Made by a program: the position numbers and the translations under genes | Shown here: piece after piece, positions 17,349 through 26,633 of the stretch | How positions within the stretch are numbered: the stretch's first letter is position 1 | Layout of the letters: each line of letters begins with the position of its first letter | The notes under the pieces: generated by a model | The model's database searches: none | What the model was told of the DNA's origin: nothing | What the model saw: the letters and a program-made list of their open reading frames with translations, nothing else | Assembly: GCA_040880485.1 (NCBI GenBank) | Contig: JBBDIJ010000003.1 | Location: 1 to 47,877 of the forward strand | Direction of reading: 5' to 3' | Length of the DNA: 47,877 nucleotides | Source of the DNA: JBBDIJ01 sp040880485 | Lineage (GTDB): Bacteria > Bacteroidota > Rhodothermia > Balneolales > Balneolaceae

Positions 17349-18635
17349 ATGATTGCACATATTCTCTCGATAGGCAATGAGCTGCTGATAGGCGATACAG
17401 TGAACACCAATGCCTCCTGGATCGGTCAGTTTTTGACAGCCGAAGGGTTTAGGGTTCAGGAGATTCGAACCCTGAATGATGAGTATAAAGCCATTCAGGA
17501 AGCGATTTCCGGCAGTATGGAGCGCGCCGACCTGGTGGTTGTGACCGGGGGGCTGGGACCCACACATGACGATATCACCAAAGCCGCCGCAGCCGACCTA
17601 TTCGGAACCGGAATGGTGTCCGATCAGGGAGTCCTGGAGCATATCGAGGAGATGTTCAGGAAGCGCGGCCTGCAGATGACCGAATCGAACCGGGAGCAGG
17701 CTTCGATTCCGGAGGGGGCTACTGTGCTCTTTAACCGGAAGGGGACTGCTCCCGGAATCTGGTACCGGCACAACGGCTCCTGTCTGGTAATGCTGCCGGG
17801 GGTTCCCTATGAGATGCGCTATCTGATGGAGAAGGAGGTGAAACCGATGCTGGACAAATCCTTTCCTGGGAGGCCCGGAAGAGCGGTGCGTTATTTGAAA
17901 ACCGCAGGGGTGGCAGAGAGTACCCTGAGCGATCTGGTGATCGGAGATCTGTCGAAACCCCTGGCCCACGGCGGTGAGGTGGCCTGGCTTCCCTCCCCGG
18001 CCGGTGTGACACTGCGGGTGACCGGAAAGGGAGAGAGTGCAGAGGAAGCAGAAGAAAACCTGGAGAGAGTGGTCCGATATCTGCAGGAGAAAGCAGGAGA
18101 CCTTATTTATGGGGAGGGGAGGGAGTGCACACTCAGTGAAACCGTGGGAGCGTTGCTACGGGAGAGGGGGCTGGAGATCGCCGTGGCGGAAAGCTGTACC
18201 GGGGGGCTCATTGGGGCCAGCCTGACAGATGCACCCGGTAGCAGCGACTATTTTGCAGGCGGTGTGGTGGCCTACGAAAATCGGATCAAGGAGGATCTGC
18301 TCGGTGTCCCTGAAGAGGTATTGAAAGAGCATGGGGCGGTGAGCTGTGAGGTAGCCATCCGAATGGCGGATGCCGCGGCAGACCGTTTCGGCTGCCAGAT
18401 TGGGATCAGCACCACCGGTATAGCGGGGCCGGGTGGGGGCTCCGGGGAGAAACCGGTTGGGCTGGTCTGGATCGGGTTTCACTTTCCCGACGCCCGCTTT
18501 GCCCTGAAGGGACAATTTTCCGGAGACCGCTTCGTGAACAGGGAGCGCAGCGTATCCGTTGCACTTGAAACCGTCAGGCGGCATCTTCTACAGATCGATC
18601 CATTGCCTTACGACCTCAGACCCCACTACGCTTGA
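17349..18635 (+). CDS. cinA: CinA-like protein: MoCF-type domain plus NMN amidohydrolase domain
   Basis: About 428 residues. I start at ATG 17349 (MIAHILSIGNELLIGDTVNTN), which is the standard CinA N-terminus; an upstream ATG at 17304 adds an unrelated leader. The N-terminal molybdopterin-binding-like domain (ADP-ribose pyrophosphatase or related) has VVTGGLGPTHDDITK. The C-terminal PncC-like domain has AESCTGGLIG, VVAYENRIKEDLLGV and STTGIAGPGGGSGEKPVGLV, matching NMN deamidases that recycle the NMN released by DNA ligase. The stop overlaps the TTG start of the next gene (TTGA), so translation is probably coupled to an outer-membrane protein. Confidence 0.93.
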   Translation: MIAHILSIGNELLIGDTVNTNASWIGQFLTAEGFRVQEIRTLNDEYKAIQEAISGSMERADLVVVTGGLGPTHDDITKAAAADLFGTGMVSDQGVLEHIEEMFRKRGLQMTESNREQASIPEGATVLFNRKGTAPGIWYRHNGSCLVMLPGVPYEMRYLMEKEVKPMLDKSFPGRPGRAVRYLKTAGVAESTLSDLVIGDLSKPLAHGGEVAWLPSPAGVTLRVTGKGESAEEAEENLERVVRYLQEKAGDLIYGEGRECTLSETVGALLRERGLEIAVAESCTGGLIGASLTDAPGSSDYFAGGVVAYENRIKEDLLGVPEEVLKEHGAVSCEVAIRMADAAADRFGCQIGISTTGIAGPGGGSGEKPVGLVWIGFHFPDARFALKGQFSGDRFVNRERSVSVALETVRRHLLQIDPLPYDLRPHYA

Positions 18636-20554
18636 AACTGCTTTTGGCTATACTATTTACGGGAGTTTTGGCGGCCGAAAGCCGGGGCCAGGTGATACCT
18701 GACACCCTGGAAACTGCACCAGCGGATAGCCTCGATGAGGAGCCGGCCCGTACATTCGAGGTCACGGTATGGCCCTCTGAAACCCGGCCCGGGTTCAACC
18801 CTGTAGAGACCGACAGTACCCTACGCTGGTTCATGGCGCTTGACTGGACATCCCGGCTCGCACGTCAGCCGGGGGCTATCACCTACCGGACCGGAAGCCT
18901 CGGCAGGCCGTCCGGAGCCGACGTACTCACCTGGGAGAGCCGTCATCAGTCGCTGGAACTGTACGATATGCCTCTCCACAGCGGAGTTACGGGACAGGTA
19001 GACTGGAACCGCCTCCCAATCTATAAAATAGAGGAGATCGGGGTGCGGGAGCAGGGTGCGCGTATCGGGTGGAGTGCCAGGCTTCGGGACCACTACCTGA
19101 CGGTGCCGCGGACCTATCTGAACTTCGACGAGAGTCATGAGGAGTACAGAAGCCTCGAATTCACATATACCCGGAATTTTGGCGATCGGACCAATGCGGA
19201 GATCTCCTATTGGGACCGGAGGGACGGGAACATCTATCCAAGGAACAGCATGGAGGGGAGGCAGATATATGCGCAGGTGAGGCACCATCTGGACGAAACC
19301 CTGCTGATTCGGGGAGGGTTCATCAACAACGCGATCGATCTGGAGGAGTCATTTGGCTACGTTATGAACGATCTGCGCTTCTACCACTTTAATCCCTATA
19401 ACGCAGCAGCTGTGTCGGGCGGATCCGGTTCCGAAACGGTTACCAGCGACTACTACCTGCATTTACTCCAGCGAAGGGACTCGACCGGCACGCCATTCCG
19501 GAGTGCCGGAGCCACCTTGCAGAGGGAGCAGTGGTCCATGAACTACAGTGGAGGGGTACCATCCTACAACTTGACAGAAGCGGCTCTCTACGGATGGCAG
19601 GAGTTTGAACCCGGCCGGGCGCGCATTCGGATGCACGCCAGGGGTTATGTACAGCGCGACGCAGAGAGGGAGGCGCTTTCACAGCACAGCTGGTTCGGCT
19701 GGAGCGGACGGGCCGAAGCGGAACTGCCGGCGGGCGATTGGCTCACGGCAGAAGGATATGCACTCTATAACGGAAGGACCGGGGGAAGGCAGGGGGTAGA
19801 GGCGTCGGCAAGCTTGCGGTTTCGGCCGATCGGTGGGTTGGAGATCTCTTTTCACGGAGGGGCTGCTTCGCTGATCCCCGATCTGCAGGCACTCTATTGG
19901 GATCAGGGCGACTTTCAGGGGGATGCAGGCCTGGATAATGAGATGGCCCTGTTTGCGGGTGGAAAGACCCGGATCGGCCTCGGCCGCTGGCTCGAAGCGG
20001 GACTGTCGGGTGGCTGGCGCCGTACCGAAAAGGGTGTGATGGTGTCCGAAAGCGGGCAGTTTCTGAACATCGACCCCTACGAGACGCTTGCGGCCACATC
20101 GTGGTTTGGGCTGGAGAGCCCCCATGTGGAGGGAGAGCTCTCAGTAACGGGAGCCCTCTTCCGGAGCAGTTCTTTACAAGAGTTGAACCGGAGTCTGGAC
20201 GAAAACGGAGAGCGCATATGGATGAAAGGATCGCTCTACTGGAAAAATTATCTGTTCAATCGAGCGACGTTTGTAAAAGCGGGGGTCTCCGGGATGTTTT
20301 CTCCGGGAGGCTACCAAAGTGCGAGTTATCTGCCGCAGTTGCGACGCTGGCAGCACGGGCTGGAGGATCGTACGACCCCCTGGTTCAGTCGCCTGGACCT
20401 CGATGTATCGGCGCGTGTTCGCTGGATGATGGTGCTTTTGAGATGGGAAAATATTCTTGACCGCGTGGTGCAACCGGGCTACTTTGAAACGGCCGGCTAT
20501 CCGATGCCGGGCATGCGATTCATGTTCGGCCTGCGAGTGCTTTTTACCAATTGA
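18632..20554 (+). CDS. Predicted outer-membrane beta-barrel protein
   Basis: A 640-residue protein with a signal peptide (MKLLLAILFTGVLAAESRGQ) and a long series of alternating aromatic/polar strands ending in RFMFGLRVLF, an outer-membrane insertion-type C-terminus (aromatic final strand). There is no CarboxypepD plug or clear TonB box. I do not recognise a substrate; the closest general class is the putative porin / TonB-receptor-like barrels of Bacteroidota. The start is TTG 18632, overlapping the cinA stop by four bases. A later start would cut the signal peptide. ftsX follows 15 bp later, so cinA, this barrel and ftsX look like one transcript. Confidence 0.75.
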   Translation: MKLLLAILFTGVLAAESRGQVIPDTLETAPADSLDEEPARTFEVTVWPSETRPGFNPVETDSTLRWFMALDWTSRLARQPGAITYRTGSLGRPSGADVLTWESRHQSLELYDMPLHSGVTGQVDWNRLPIYKIEEIGVREQGARIGWSARLRDHYLTVPRTYLNFDESHEEYRSLEFTYTRNFGDRTNAEISYWDRRDGNIYPRNSMEGRQIYAQVRHHLDETLLIRGGFINNAIDLEESFGYVMNDLRFYHFNPYNAAAVSGGSGSETVTSDYYLHLLQRRDSTGTPFRSAGATLQREQWSMNYSGGVPSYNLTEAALYGWQEFEPGRARIRMHARGYVQRDAEREALSQHSWFGWSGRAEAELPAGDWLTAEGYALYNGRTGGRQGVEASASLRFRPIGGLEISFHGGAASLIPDLQALYWDQGDFQGDAGLDNEMALFAGGKTRIGLGRWLEAGLSGGWRRTEKGVMVSESGQFLNIDPYETLAATSWFGLESPHVEGELSVTGALFRSSSLQELNRSLDENGERIWMKGSLYWKNYLFNRATFVKAGVSGMFSPGGYQSASYLPQLRRWQHGLEDRTTPWFSRLDLDVSARVRWMMVLLRWENILDRVVQPGYFETAGYPMPGMRFMFGLRVLFTN

Positions 20555-20569
20555 TCCAGACAGAAAAAG

Positions 20570-21457
20570 ATGAGTGTCCGATATGTTTTTAAAGAGGGGG
20601 TGGCCGGGCTCAAACGAACCCGCCTGGCATCCTTTACCTCCATTTTCTCGCTCTTTGTTGCGGTCATTCTGATCGGTGTCCTGGCACGGGTGGGTTATAA
20701 CGGGTACGAGGTTGCTCAAATGCTGAAGCAGCAGGTAGAAGTAGAGATTTTTCTGCACGACCTGGACCGCCAGTCCGAAACCGAGATCCGGAACAGGCTG
20801 GAGAGCCGGCCATTGGTAGAGTCGGTTCACTACATCTCCAAAGATAGCGCATCACAGATCTTTCAGGAGGAGTTTGGCCTGGGAGGCGAAGCTCTGGCGA
20901 GCCTCAACTTTCTGCCAGCCTCCTTTCGAGTCACCTTTTCGCCCGACGCCCCGATCGATTCAATCGGGCAGATAGCAGATGAGGCGGGTGACTGGAACGG
21001 AGTGGATGAGGTGAAGTTCAATATGGCCCTGTTGCAGCTTATCGAGTCCAGAATCCAAACTACGGCTCTTGCAGGCGCGGCGCTGGGGCTGTTGATCCTG
21101 TTCGCCTCTATTGTGCTGGTTTTTAATACGATACGCCTTACCATATACGCAAAGCGGGACCTGATTCGGGCGATGAAGCTGGTAGGGGCTACAAACGGGT
21201 TCATTCGAAGGCCATTTCTTATGGAAGGGGTGCTACAGGGGTTGATTGCCGGCGTGATGGCAGCGGGCTTGCTCTATGCCCTCTTCACCTGGGGGGTTCC
21301 TTCACAAATCCCGCAACTTGGTGTGCTGGAGTGGCCCTTTGGACGCTGGTACTACCTTATTGGTGGCATGGTACTGCTCTCGATGGTGATGGGCTGGTGG
21401 GGGAGCCGCTGGGCTGCCCGAAAGTTCATCAGGGATACGACCGTGTACGGATCTTAA
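20570..21457 (+). CDS. ftsX: Cell division protein FtsX
   Basis: A 295-residue polytopic membrane protein. One N-terminal helix (about 24-45, FTSIFSLFVAVILIGVL) is followed by an extracytoplasmic domain (about 50-165: VEVEIFLHD, VESVHYISKDSA). Three C-terminal helices then form the FtsX permease-like domain (VLVFNTIRLTIYAKRDLIRAMKLVGATNGFIRRPF; key KLVGAT and IRRPF). FtsX works with the ATPase FtsE to activate murein hydrolases at the septum. No ftsE is adjacent, so the partner must be elsewhere. It is the last gene of the cinA / barrel / ftsX group and is convergent with the Fur-family gene. Confidence 0.93.
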   Translation: MSVRYVFKEGVAGLKRTRLASFTSIFSLFVAVILIGVLARVGYNGYEVAQMLKQQVEVEIFLHDLDRQSETEIRNRLESRPLVESVHYISKDSASQIFQEEFGLGGEALASLNFLPASFRVTFSPDAPIDSIGQIADEAGDWNGVDEVKFNMALLQLIESRIQTTALAGAALGLLILFASIVLVFNTIRLTIYAKRDLIRAMKLVGATNGFIRRPFLMEGVLQGLIAGVMAAGLLYALFTWGVPSQIPQLGVLEWPFGRWYYLIGGMVLLSMVMGWWGSRWAARKFIRDTTVYGS

Positions 21458-21534
21458 AAAAGCTGAATCCTGAAAGCCTTTGGGCACCAGCCGGGTTTTG
21501 CAGTGGGTGGAACCGGCCGGTTAGTCTTATCTGG

Positions 21535-22038
21535 TCAGTCCGACAGTGTCTTGATCTTGTCTCCGCGTTCCTGGCGTTTTTTGCATGCCTCTTCGTCGTT
21601 GCACTTGCCAAACAGATGCAGTGAGTGGCCATCTACATCGAAGTTATGGATCTGCTCCATCAATTTCTGAATCTCCAGTATGCGGGGGTCGCAAAATTCG
21701 ACGACCAGGCCGCAGTCGCGGCAGATCATATGGTCGTGCTGCTGATAGGCGTAAGCCCGCTCGTAGTAGTACTGATTTTTTCCAAACTGCTGGCGTTGAA
21801 CCAGACCACACTCTACCAGCAGGTCCAGGGTATTGTACACTGTGGCTCTGGACACCCGGGTGCCGGACTCCTTCATGCGAAAGAAGATGTCGTCGGCGTC
21901 GAAGTGGCCCTCCGAGGTGTAGATCTCCCGCAGCACCTTGAAGCGTTCGGGGGTCTGCCTCTGGTTTCTCTCCTTCAGATAGGTTCTGAAGATCTCCTCG
22001 ACCAGTTGAATGGTCTCGAGCTGTGCCGGATGTGCCAT
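21535..22038 (-). CDS. Fur-family metal-dependent repressor
   Basis: A winged-helix metalloregulator of about 167 residues. I start at the ATG 22036-22038 (MAHPAQLETIQLVEEIFRTYL); an in-frame ATG at 22089 adds 17 residues without family support. Motifs are RQTPERFKVLREIY, HFDADDIFFRM, the recognition helix VSRATVYNTLDLLVECGLV, and the HxHxxCxxC stretch HDHMICRDCG with EFCDPR. A second Cys pair lies near the C-terminus (CNDEEACKK), for a structural zinc. It resembles Fur more than Zur or PerR, but the metal cannot be assigned from sequence alone. It probably represses iron, zinc or peroxide genes elsewhere. Confidence 0.9.
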   Translation of the reverse strand: MAHPAQLETIQLVEEIFRTYLKERNQRQTPERFKVLREIYTSEGHFDADDIFFRMKESGTRVSRATVYNTLDLLVECGLVQRQQFGKNQYYYERAYAYQQHDHMICRDCGLVVEFCDPRILEIQKLMEQIHNFDVDGHSLHLFGKCNDEEACKKRQERGDKIKTLSD

Positions 22039-22182
22039 AGGGACGGGGGTTAATGGACGAGAGCTATTGTGCCTGCTACATTCAGCCATCGGCTCTCTGA
22101 CAGGCCGGAACTCCGACCCGCATTTAGGCTATTCACCTTGATGTTTCAATATAATAAAACAGAAGGAAACGTCCGTCCTGCG

Positions 22183-22557
22183 TCAGGCTGTTTCACCTTT
22201 ACGAGCTGCAATAAAGGATTTGATCCCCATGATGAGAAACGAGAGACAGGAGATGGCCATCAGCGACTGTGCGATTGCGGCAGCCGGCCTCTCTACTTCA
22301 CCGCCACCGAGGGCGCCCAGCAGTTGAACGAGCCCGCCAAAAGATCCGGCGAGTCCGAGAATGGCGAGTAGAAGAGCAGCGTGCATTGCGTGTTTTCGCA
22401 TCGCTTCATTCGTGGTGGCCAGGTATCCGAGGCCTGCGAAGACAAGGCCGAAAAAGGCGGGAATGAGGGCGGTCACGCTCTCCATTCCGGTCAGAAAGTA
22501 AGCGGCTACACCAAGTACAATAAGAAAATATCCGAGGGCCTGAGTCAGTTTGGGCAC
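22183..22557 (-). CDS. Small four-helix membrane protein, unknown function
   Basis: A 124-residue protein with four hydrophobic segments: about 7-22 (LGYFLIVLGVAAYFLTG), 28-46, 60-85 (AALLLAILGLAGSFGGLVQLLG) and 95-113. The middle carries Gly-rich turns and the C-terminus is basic (KSFIAARKGE). I do not recognise a named family, although proteins of this size and layout are common in Bacteroidota and Planctomycetota. It lies 24 bp before the histidine kinase stop on the same strand and 144 bp from the Fur-family gene. No function can be inferred. Confidence 0.65.
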   Translation of the reverse strand: MPKLTQALGYFLIVLGVAAYFLTGMESVTALIPAFFGLVFAGLGYLATTNEAMRKHAMHAALLLAILGLAGSFGGLVQLLGALGGGEVERPAAAIAQSLMAISCLSFLIMGIKSFIAARKGETA

Positions 22558-22580
22558 GGCGACGTTTGTTAGATTGCGGT

Positions 22581-24254
22581 TCAGCCCGTAAGATCGCTGT
22601 TTTTCGGAATAGTAAAAAAGAAAGTACTCCCTTTCCCAACCTCCGATTCAAGCCACACCTCCCCGCCCCAGCTCTCTACATGTTTTTTGACCAGTGCCAG
22701 CCCAATGCCAATGCCGTCCTGCTGTGGTTCTGTATCGGTAAGTTGAAACAGAGTAAAGATCCGATCGTGATAGATGGGATCAATGCCGACACCGTTATCC
22801 TCTACTGAAAAAATCCAGTACCCCTCCTTCTCTTTCATTCGGATGTTCACTTCGGGCGGCTGCCCGCGTTTGCTGTAAAGCAGTGCGTTATCGAGCAGGG
22901 CGTAGAGACATTTTGCAAGCGGTTGCCGGAAGGTCCGGATCGGACAGATTCCGTCGGAGTGGAAGGTGGCTTCCTTCTCTCGAATGAGGCGGCTGCGAGT
23001 CTGTTGGTAGGCGGATAGTAGCACTTGGGGGTCTAACTTCTCAAGTTTGTACTCAGTGGAACCGGCCATGGAGAACTCAAGCAGTTTCAGAATAATCGTT
23101 TTCATCCGTTCGGCGCCATCCCTTGCAAAACGGACGTATTCGAGTGCCCTGTTCTCCAGATCACTTCCGTAGCGCTCTTCGAGACGCGTCATGAACCTGT
23201 TAACCATACGTAGAGGCTCCTGCAGATCGTGGAAAATAACACGAGTAAATTTTTCCAGCGAGGCATTTGAACGTACCAACTCTGCCACTTTCTGCTCCAG
23301 TTCGATGTTCAGCTGCTTCAGGGAATCTTCCTGATCTTTCCGATGGGTAATATCGCTCATGGCGCCCACTACCCGTACCGGTTTTCCGTCTTCACCTCGT
23401 ATAAACAGGGCTTTGTCGTGAACAAAAGCATAGCTGCCGTCCGCTTTTTGGAACCGGTACTCTTCGGACCACTTCTCCCTGTTATCGGATCCGGCGAGGT
23501 AGGATTGAGCCGTCCGGACAAACCTTTCCCTGTCTTCCGGATGTATTTTTTCGGCCATAAAGTTGAAATCGGGCTGGATCTCTTCGGGATCGTAACCGAA
23601 CAGGGTCAGAAATCCACTTCCCCACTCCAGTTCTCCGGTTAGCGCATTAAAGTCCCATAACGCATCGCTTGTGGCCCGGTTGACCAGCTGGTAGTGTTCG
23701 TGACTCTTTTGGAGGGAGAGCACCAGGGTGGCCGCCTCCTTCTCCCGCCGGCGAAGTTCGATGAGTTGAACCACCTGTCCGGCCAGTTTCCGGAGCATGG
23801 ATAGCTGTCTGGCGGTCGGTTTTTTCGGTTCCCGGCCAATGACACAGAGGCTGCCGAGGGCAATGCCGTCCGAGGCGAGCAGCGGAACTCCGGCATAGAA
23901 AATAATTTTCGGGTCTCCGGTCACGAGCGGGTTATTTTCGAAACGGGGATCCTTGCGTACATCCTCTATCACCATCGTCTCATCCGGTGTACGGATGGCG
24001 TGGGCGCAGAAGGAGTGTTCAATGGGGGTTTCGCGAATCTCGAGCCCATGATTGGACTTGAGGAACTGCCTTTTGCTGTCCAGCAGCGAGATGAGGCTAA
24101 TCGGGGCCTTCATAATATCGGCAGCGAGGTCGGTAATGTCGTCGTACGCCTTCTCCGGTTCAGAATCCAGCAGGCCCAGTTCGATGAGTAATTGATTTCG
24201 TTTCTCTTCACTGATAGATGAGTTTTCATTCATAGATAAGACAGTCGTATTCAT
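22581..24254 (-). CDS. Soluble GAF-PAS sensor histidine kinase
   Basis: 557 residues with no membrane segment. The order is a GAF domain (about 28-165, SLLDSKRQFLKS, HSFCAHAI, FYAGVPLL), a PAS domain with PAC tail (about 185-305, LTLFGYDPEEI, KIHPEDRERF, VVGAMSDITHRK), a coiled linker, an H-box with His342 in IFHDLQEPLR, and a HATPase domain (ALLDNALLYSK, VEDNGVGIDP, GIGIGLALVKKH). The FHDLQEPLR form is typical of phytochrome-like kinases that signal to single-domain response regulators. None is adjacent, though one lies 6 kb away at 30244. It is closely similar in its kinase core to the kinase at 28702. An internal ATG at residue 8 is an alternative start. Confidence 0.9.
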   Translation of the reverse strand: MNTTVLSMNENSSISEEKRNQLLIELGLLDSEPEKAYDDITDLAADIMKAPISLISLLDSKRQFLKSNHGLEIRETPIEHSFCAHAIRTPDETMVIEDVRKDPRFENNPLVTGDPKIIFYAGVPLLASDGIALGSLCVIGREPKKPTARQLSMLRKLAGQVVQLIELRRREKEAATLVLSLQKSHEHYQLVNRATSDALWDFNALTGELEWGSGFLTLFGYDPEEIQPDFNFMAEKIHPEDRERFVRTAQSYLAGSDNREKWSEEYRFQKADGSYAFVHDKALFIRGEDGKPVRVVGAMSDITHRKDQEDSLKQLNIELEQKVAELVRSNASLEKFTRVIFHDLQEPLRMVNRFMTRLEERYGSDLENRALEYVRFARDGAERMKTIILKLLEFSMAGSTEYKLEKLDPQVLLSAYQQTRSRLIREKEATFHSDGICPIRTFRQPLAKCLYALLDNALLYSKRGQPPEVNIRMKEKEGYWIFSVEDNGVGIDPIYHDRIFTLFQLTDTEPQQDGIGIGLALVKKHVESWGGEVWLESEVGKGSTFFFTIPKNSDLTG

Positions 24255-24660
24255 ACATCTCTTTCTGAGAACCGATGGTTTGTTTTTAAGACGGCTGCAG
24301 GATTGGAGCTTTTATAGCCGCGACTGAAGTGCACACCATTTTGGACGTTTGAACTCGCAAATAGTTACACAGCCCGCCCTGTATTTATTCCCGCCTGATG
24401 TTAATTTATGTAAAACGGTCGTTAATATATGTTAATAACGAAGCAGGGTCCTCTTTTATTCTCATTTATCCGATTCAGTTTTTTAGGGATTTGGAGTGCT
24501 CCTTCCGGACCTGAAATTGGAGTATGAAGATAGGGTATCGGTGCATGAATCCTGCCCGTCTTCTTTTGAGACACTGCCGTAAATTCGGTTTGTACGCACG
24601 AGAGCGGTGCTCTATCTTGAACCGGCGCACTACTTATTTGGCTTTCGGCCATGTTGACAG
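24255..24660. promoter_or_regulatory. Divergent intergenic region with spaced GTTAATWTATGT direct repeats
   Basis: This 406-bp gap between the divergent histidine kinase and the first DUF885 gene holds no gene I can support. It contains two near-identical 12-bp direct repeats, GTTAATTTATGT (24400-24411) and GTTAATATATGT (24421-24432). A third GTTAAT follows at 24431. Spacings are 21 and 10 bp, close to two turns and one turn of the helix, as expected for a protein binding one DNA face. Either flanking gene could be the target. No sigma-70-like or Bacteroidota TAnnTTTG promoter is convincing. Confidence 0.35.
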
Positions 24661-26622
24661 ATGTTAACTATTGACCTTCGCAACAGGATGAAAAATCTAC
24701 TGAACCGTCCACAGAGAGCATCGGGGTGGAACCCGGGGTCCACACTACTTTCTATTCTAATGCTCAGTTTAGCACTCCCTGTGCTTCCTGCATTTTCTGC
24801 AGCGGCTTCGGATCCGGGTGAATCGGGTGCTTCGCCGGCCGCATTTGATCAGGCGGTGAGGGCAGTCGCTTTTGATACGGGCACTGCGGTCGCATTTGAT
24901 CAGGCGGAGGCTACAATGGATACAGTGTCCACACCAGCCGGGCTTCTTGAGGAGTTGCTTGAAGAGGTTCGTGGGTTCAGGGGCGAAGACCATCCGATGC
25001 CGCTTCCGGAGGGGGTGGACGAGCGATACAGCGACCGAATGACCGCTGTGTCGGCTGAACGGTATGAAGAACGCACCCGAACCGAGCGGGAATTTCTGGA
25101 ACGCCTGCTGGAGATCGACTTCGATGAGCTGGACAGGGCCTCCCGAATAGACGCACAGGTGCTGGAACTTCAGCTTCGTGACCGGGTGGCGCAGGGGGAG
25201 TTTCGTACCTGGCTGATACCGGTGAGCCACGCGGGTGGCTTCTATTCCAGCTTTGTGCGTTCGGCCACCAACCGGATCTACCGAACCGTGGAACAGTATG
25301 ATGACTACATTGCCAGCTTGCAGTCGTTTCGTGAACATGTGCAGCGGCAGATCAACATCATGCGGCTCGGAATGGAGGAAGGTATTACCCTGCCGCGCGT
25401 CGTGATGGCTGATCATGCGGGGACCATACGCCCGCATATTGTAGATGATATTGAAGAGGGGGTGTTCTGGAAGCCGTTCGAAAATCTTCCGGCCACCTTG
25501 CCCGCCGAAGACCGGGAGCGCATCCTGCGAGACGGCGCCGAGGCCATTCGGGAGTCGGTGATTCCGGGGTTTCGTGAACTGCTCGGGTTCATGACAGAGG
25601 AGTACATCCCGAATGCAAGGGAGACAGTCGGCCTCTCCGACCTGCCGGGAGGAAGGGAGTTTTACGAACACCGAACCCGTTACTTCACCACTCTCGATAT
25701 CACTCCGGAGGAGGTACACGAGATTGGCCTTTCCGAAACGGAGCGCCTGCAGGCAGAGATGGAGGCGATAATTCGGGACCAGATCGGGTTTGAAGGGAGC
25801 TATCTCGAATTTCGCCAGGTCCTGCGGGACGACCCCCGATTTTATGCCGAAACAGAAGAGGAGTACCTGCTGCAGGCCGCCTACGTACTCAAGAGAATGG
25901 ACGGAAAGCTGCTGGACCTCTTCCGGGAGCTGCCGAAAACTCCCTACAGTATGCGAGCCATGCCGGAACACTTTGCCGTGACAGGCCCGGGAGCCTACTA
26001 CGATATTGGAAGTCCCGGCTCCCAGCCCGGGTACTCGACCTTCAACCTCTATGACCTTACTGCGCAGCCTCTCTATCAGCTCGAAGCGCTCGCCTACCAC
26101 GAAGGAGTACCCGGCCACCATCTGCAGATCATGTTGCACTACGAGAGCAACGAGATCTCCGAGTTTCGCAGCCGGGCGAGCATCGCCGCTTTTGTTGAGG
26201 GGTGGGCCCTCTATGCCGAACGACTCGGAACAGATGTCGGTTTTCTGGAGGACCCCTACAGCCTGATCGGCCAGATGGCGATGGAGCACTACCGAGCCTG
26301 CCGCCTGGTGGTAGATACCGGACTACATGCACTGGGCTGGAGCCGGGAGCAGGCGATCGACTGGCTGGAGCAGCAGACCGGTATTCGCCGAACTTCCGGT
26401 ATAGACCGCTACATCTCCGGCGGAGGGCAGGCTCTCGCCTACAAAATGGGGGAGCTCAAAGTAACCGAGCTTCGGGAGCGAGCCGAACAGGAGCTGGGAG
26501 AGCGGTTCGATATCCGCGATTTTCACTATGAAGTGCTGCGCAACGGATCGGTTCCCCTGTCGGTTCTGGAAGAGCATATTGAGGAGTGGATTGAAACTGT
26601 ACTGAGCGGGGAGAACCCATAG
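24661..26622 (+). CDS. DUF885 protein, putative secreted zinc metallohydrolase (copy 1)
   Basis: A 653-residue DUF885 family protein with an N-terminal signal (hydrophobic LLSILMLSLALPVLPAFSA). The likely zinc motif is YHEGVPGHHLQIML, which has the HExxxH-like HEGVPGHH that defines the family, with a downstream FVEGWALYAE supplying a Glu. Family members are thought to be periplasmic peptidases or hydrolases; the substrate is unknown. Between the signal and the domain, a 16-bp DNA segment (GCATTTGATCAGGCGG) is repeated in frame at 24841 and 24892, giving AFDQAVRAVAF and AFDQAEA. An ATG at 24688 is an alternative start. It is followed after 11 bp by a paralogue. Confidence 0.85.
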   Translation: MLTIDLRNRMKNLLNRPQRASGWNPGSTLLSILMLSLALPVLPAFSAAASDPGESGASPAAFDQAVRAVAFDTGTAVAFDQAEATMDTVSTPAGLLEELLEEVRGFRGEDHPMPLPEGVDERYSDRMTAVSAERYEERTRTEREFLERLLEIDFDELDRASRIDAQVLELQLRDRVAQGEFRTWLIPVSHAGGFYSSFVRSATNRIYRTVEQYDDYIASLQSFREHVQRQINIMRLGMEEGITLPRVVMADHAGTIRPHIVDDIEEGVFWKPFENLPATLPAEDRERILRDGAEAIRESVIPGFRELLGFMTEEYIPNARETVGLSDLPGGREFYEHRTRYFTTLDITPEEVHEIGLSETERLQAEMEAIIRDQIGFEGSYLEFRQVLRDDPRFYAETEEEYLLQAAYVLKRMDGKLLDLFRELPKTPYSMRAMPEHFAVTGPGAYYDIGSPGSQPGYSTFNLYDLTAQPLYQLEALAYHEGVPGHHLQIMLHYESNEISEFRSRASIAAFVEGWALYAERLGTDVGFLEDPYSLIGQMAMEHYRACRLVVDTGLHALGWSREQAIDWLEQQTGIRRTSGIDRYISGGGQALAYKMGELKVTELRERAEQELGERFDIRDFHYEVLRNGSVPLSVLEEHIEEWIETVLSGENP

Positions 26623-26633
26623 AACCGGAAGAC

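Noticed and set aside
24769..26289. 506-codon open frame on the minus strand opposite the first DUF885 gene
   Set aside because: It is antisense to a strongly supported DUF885 gene, has no recognisable family, and its amino-acid make-up is a reflection of the codon bias of the sense gene.
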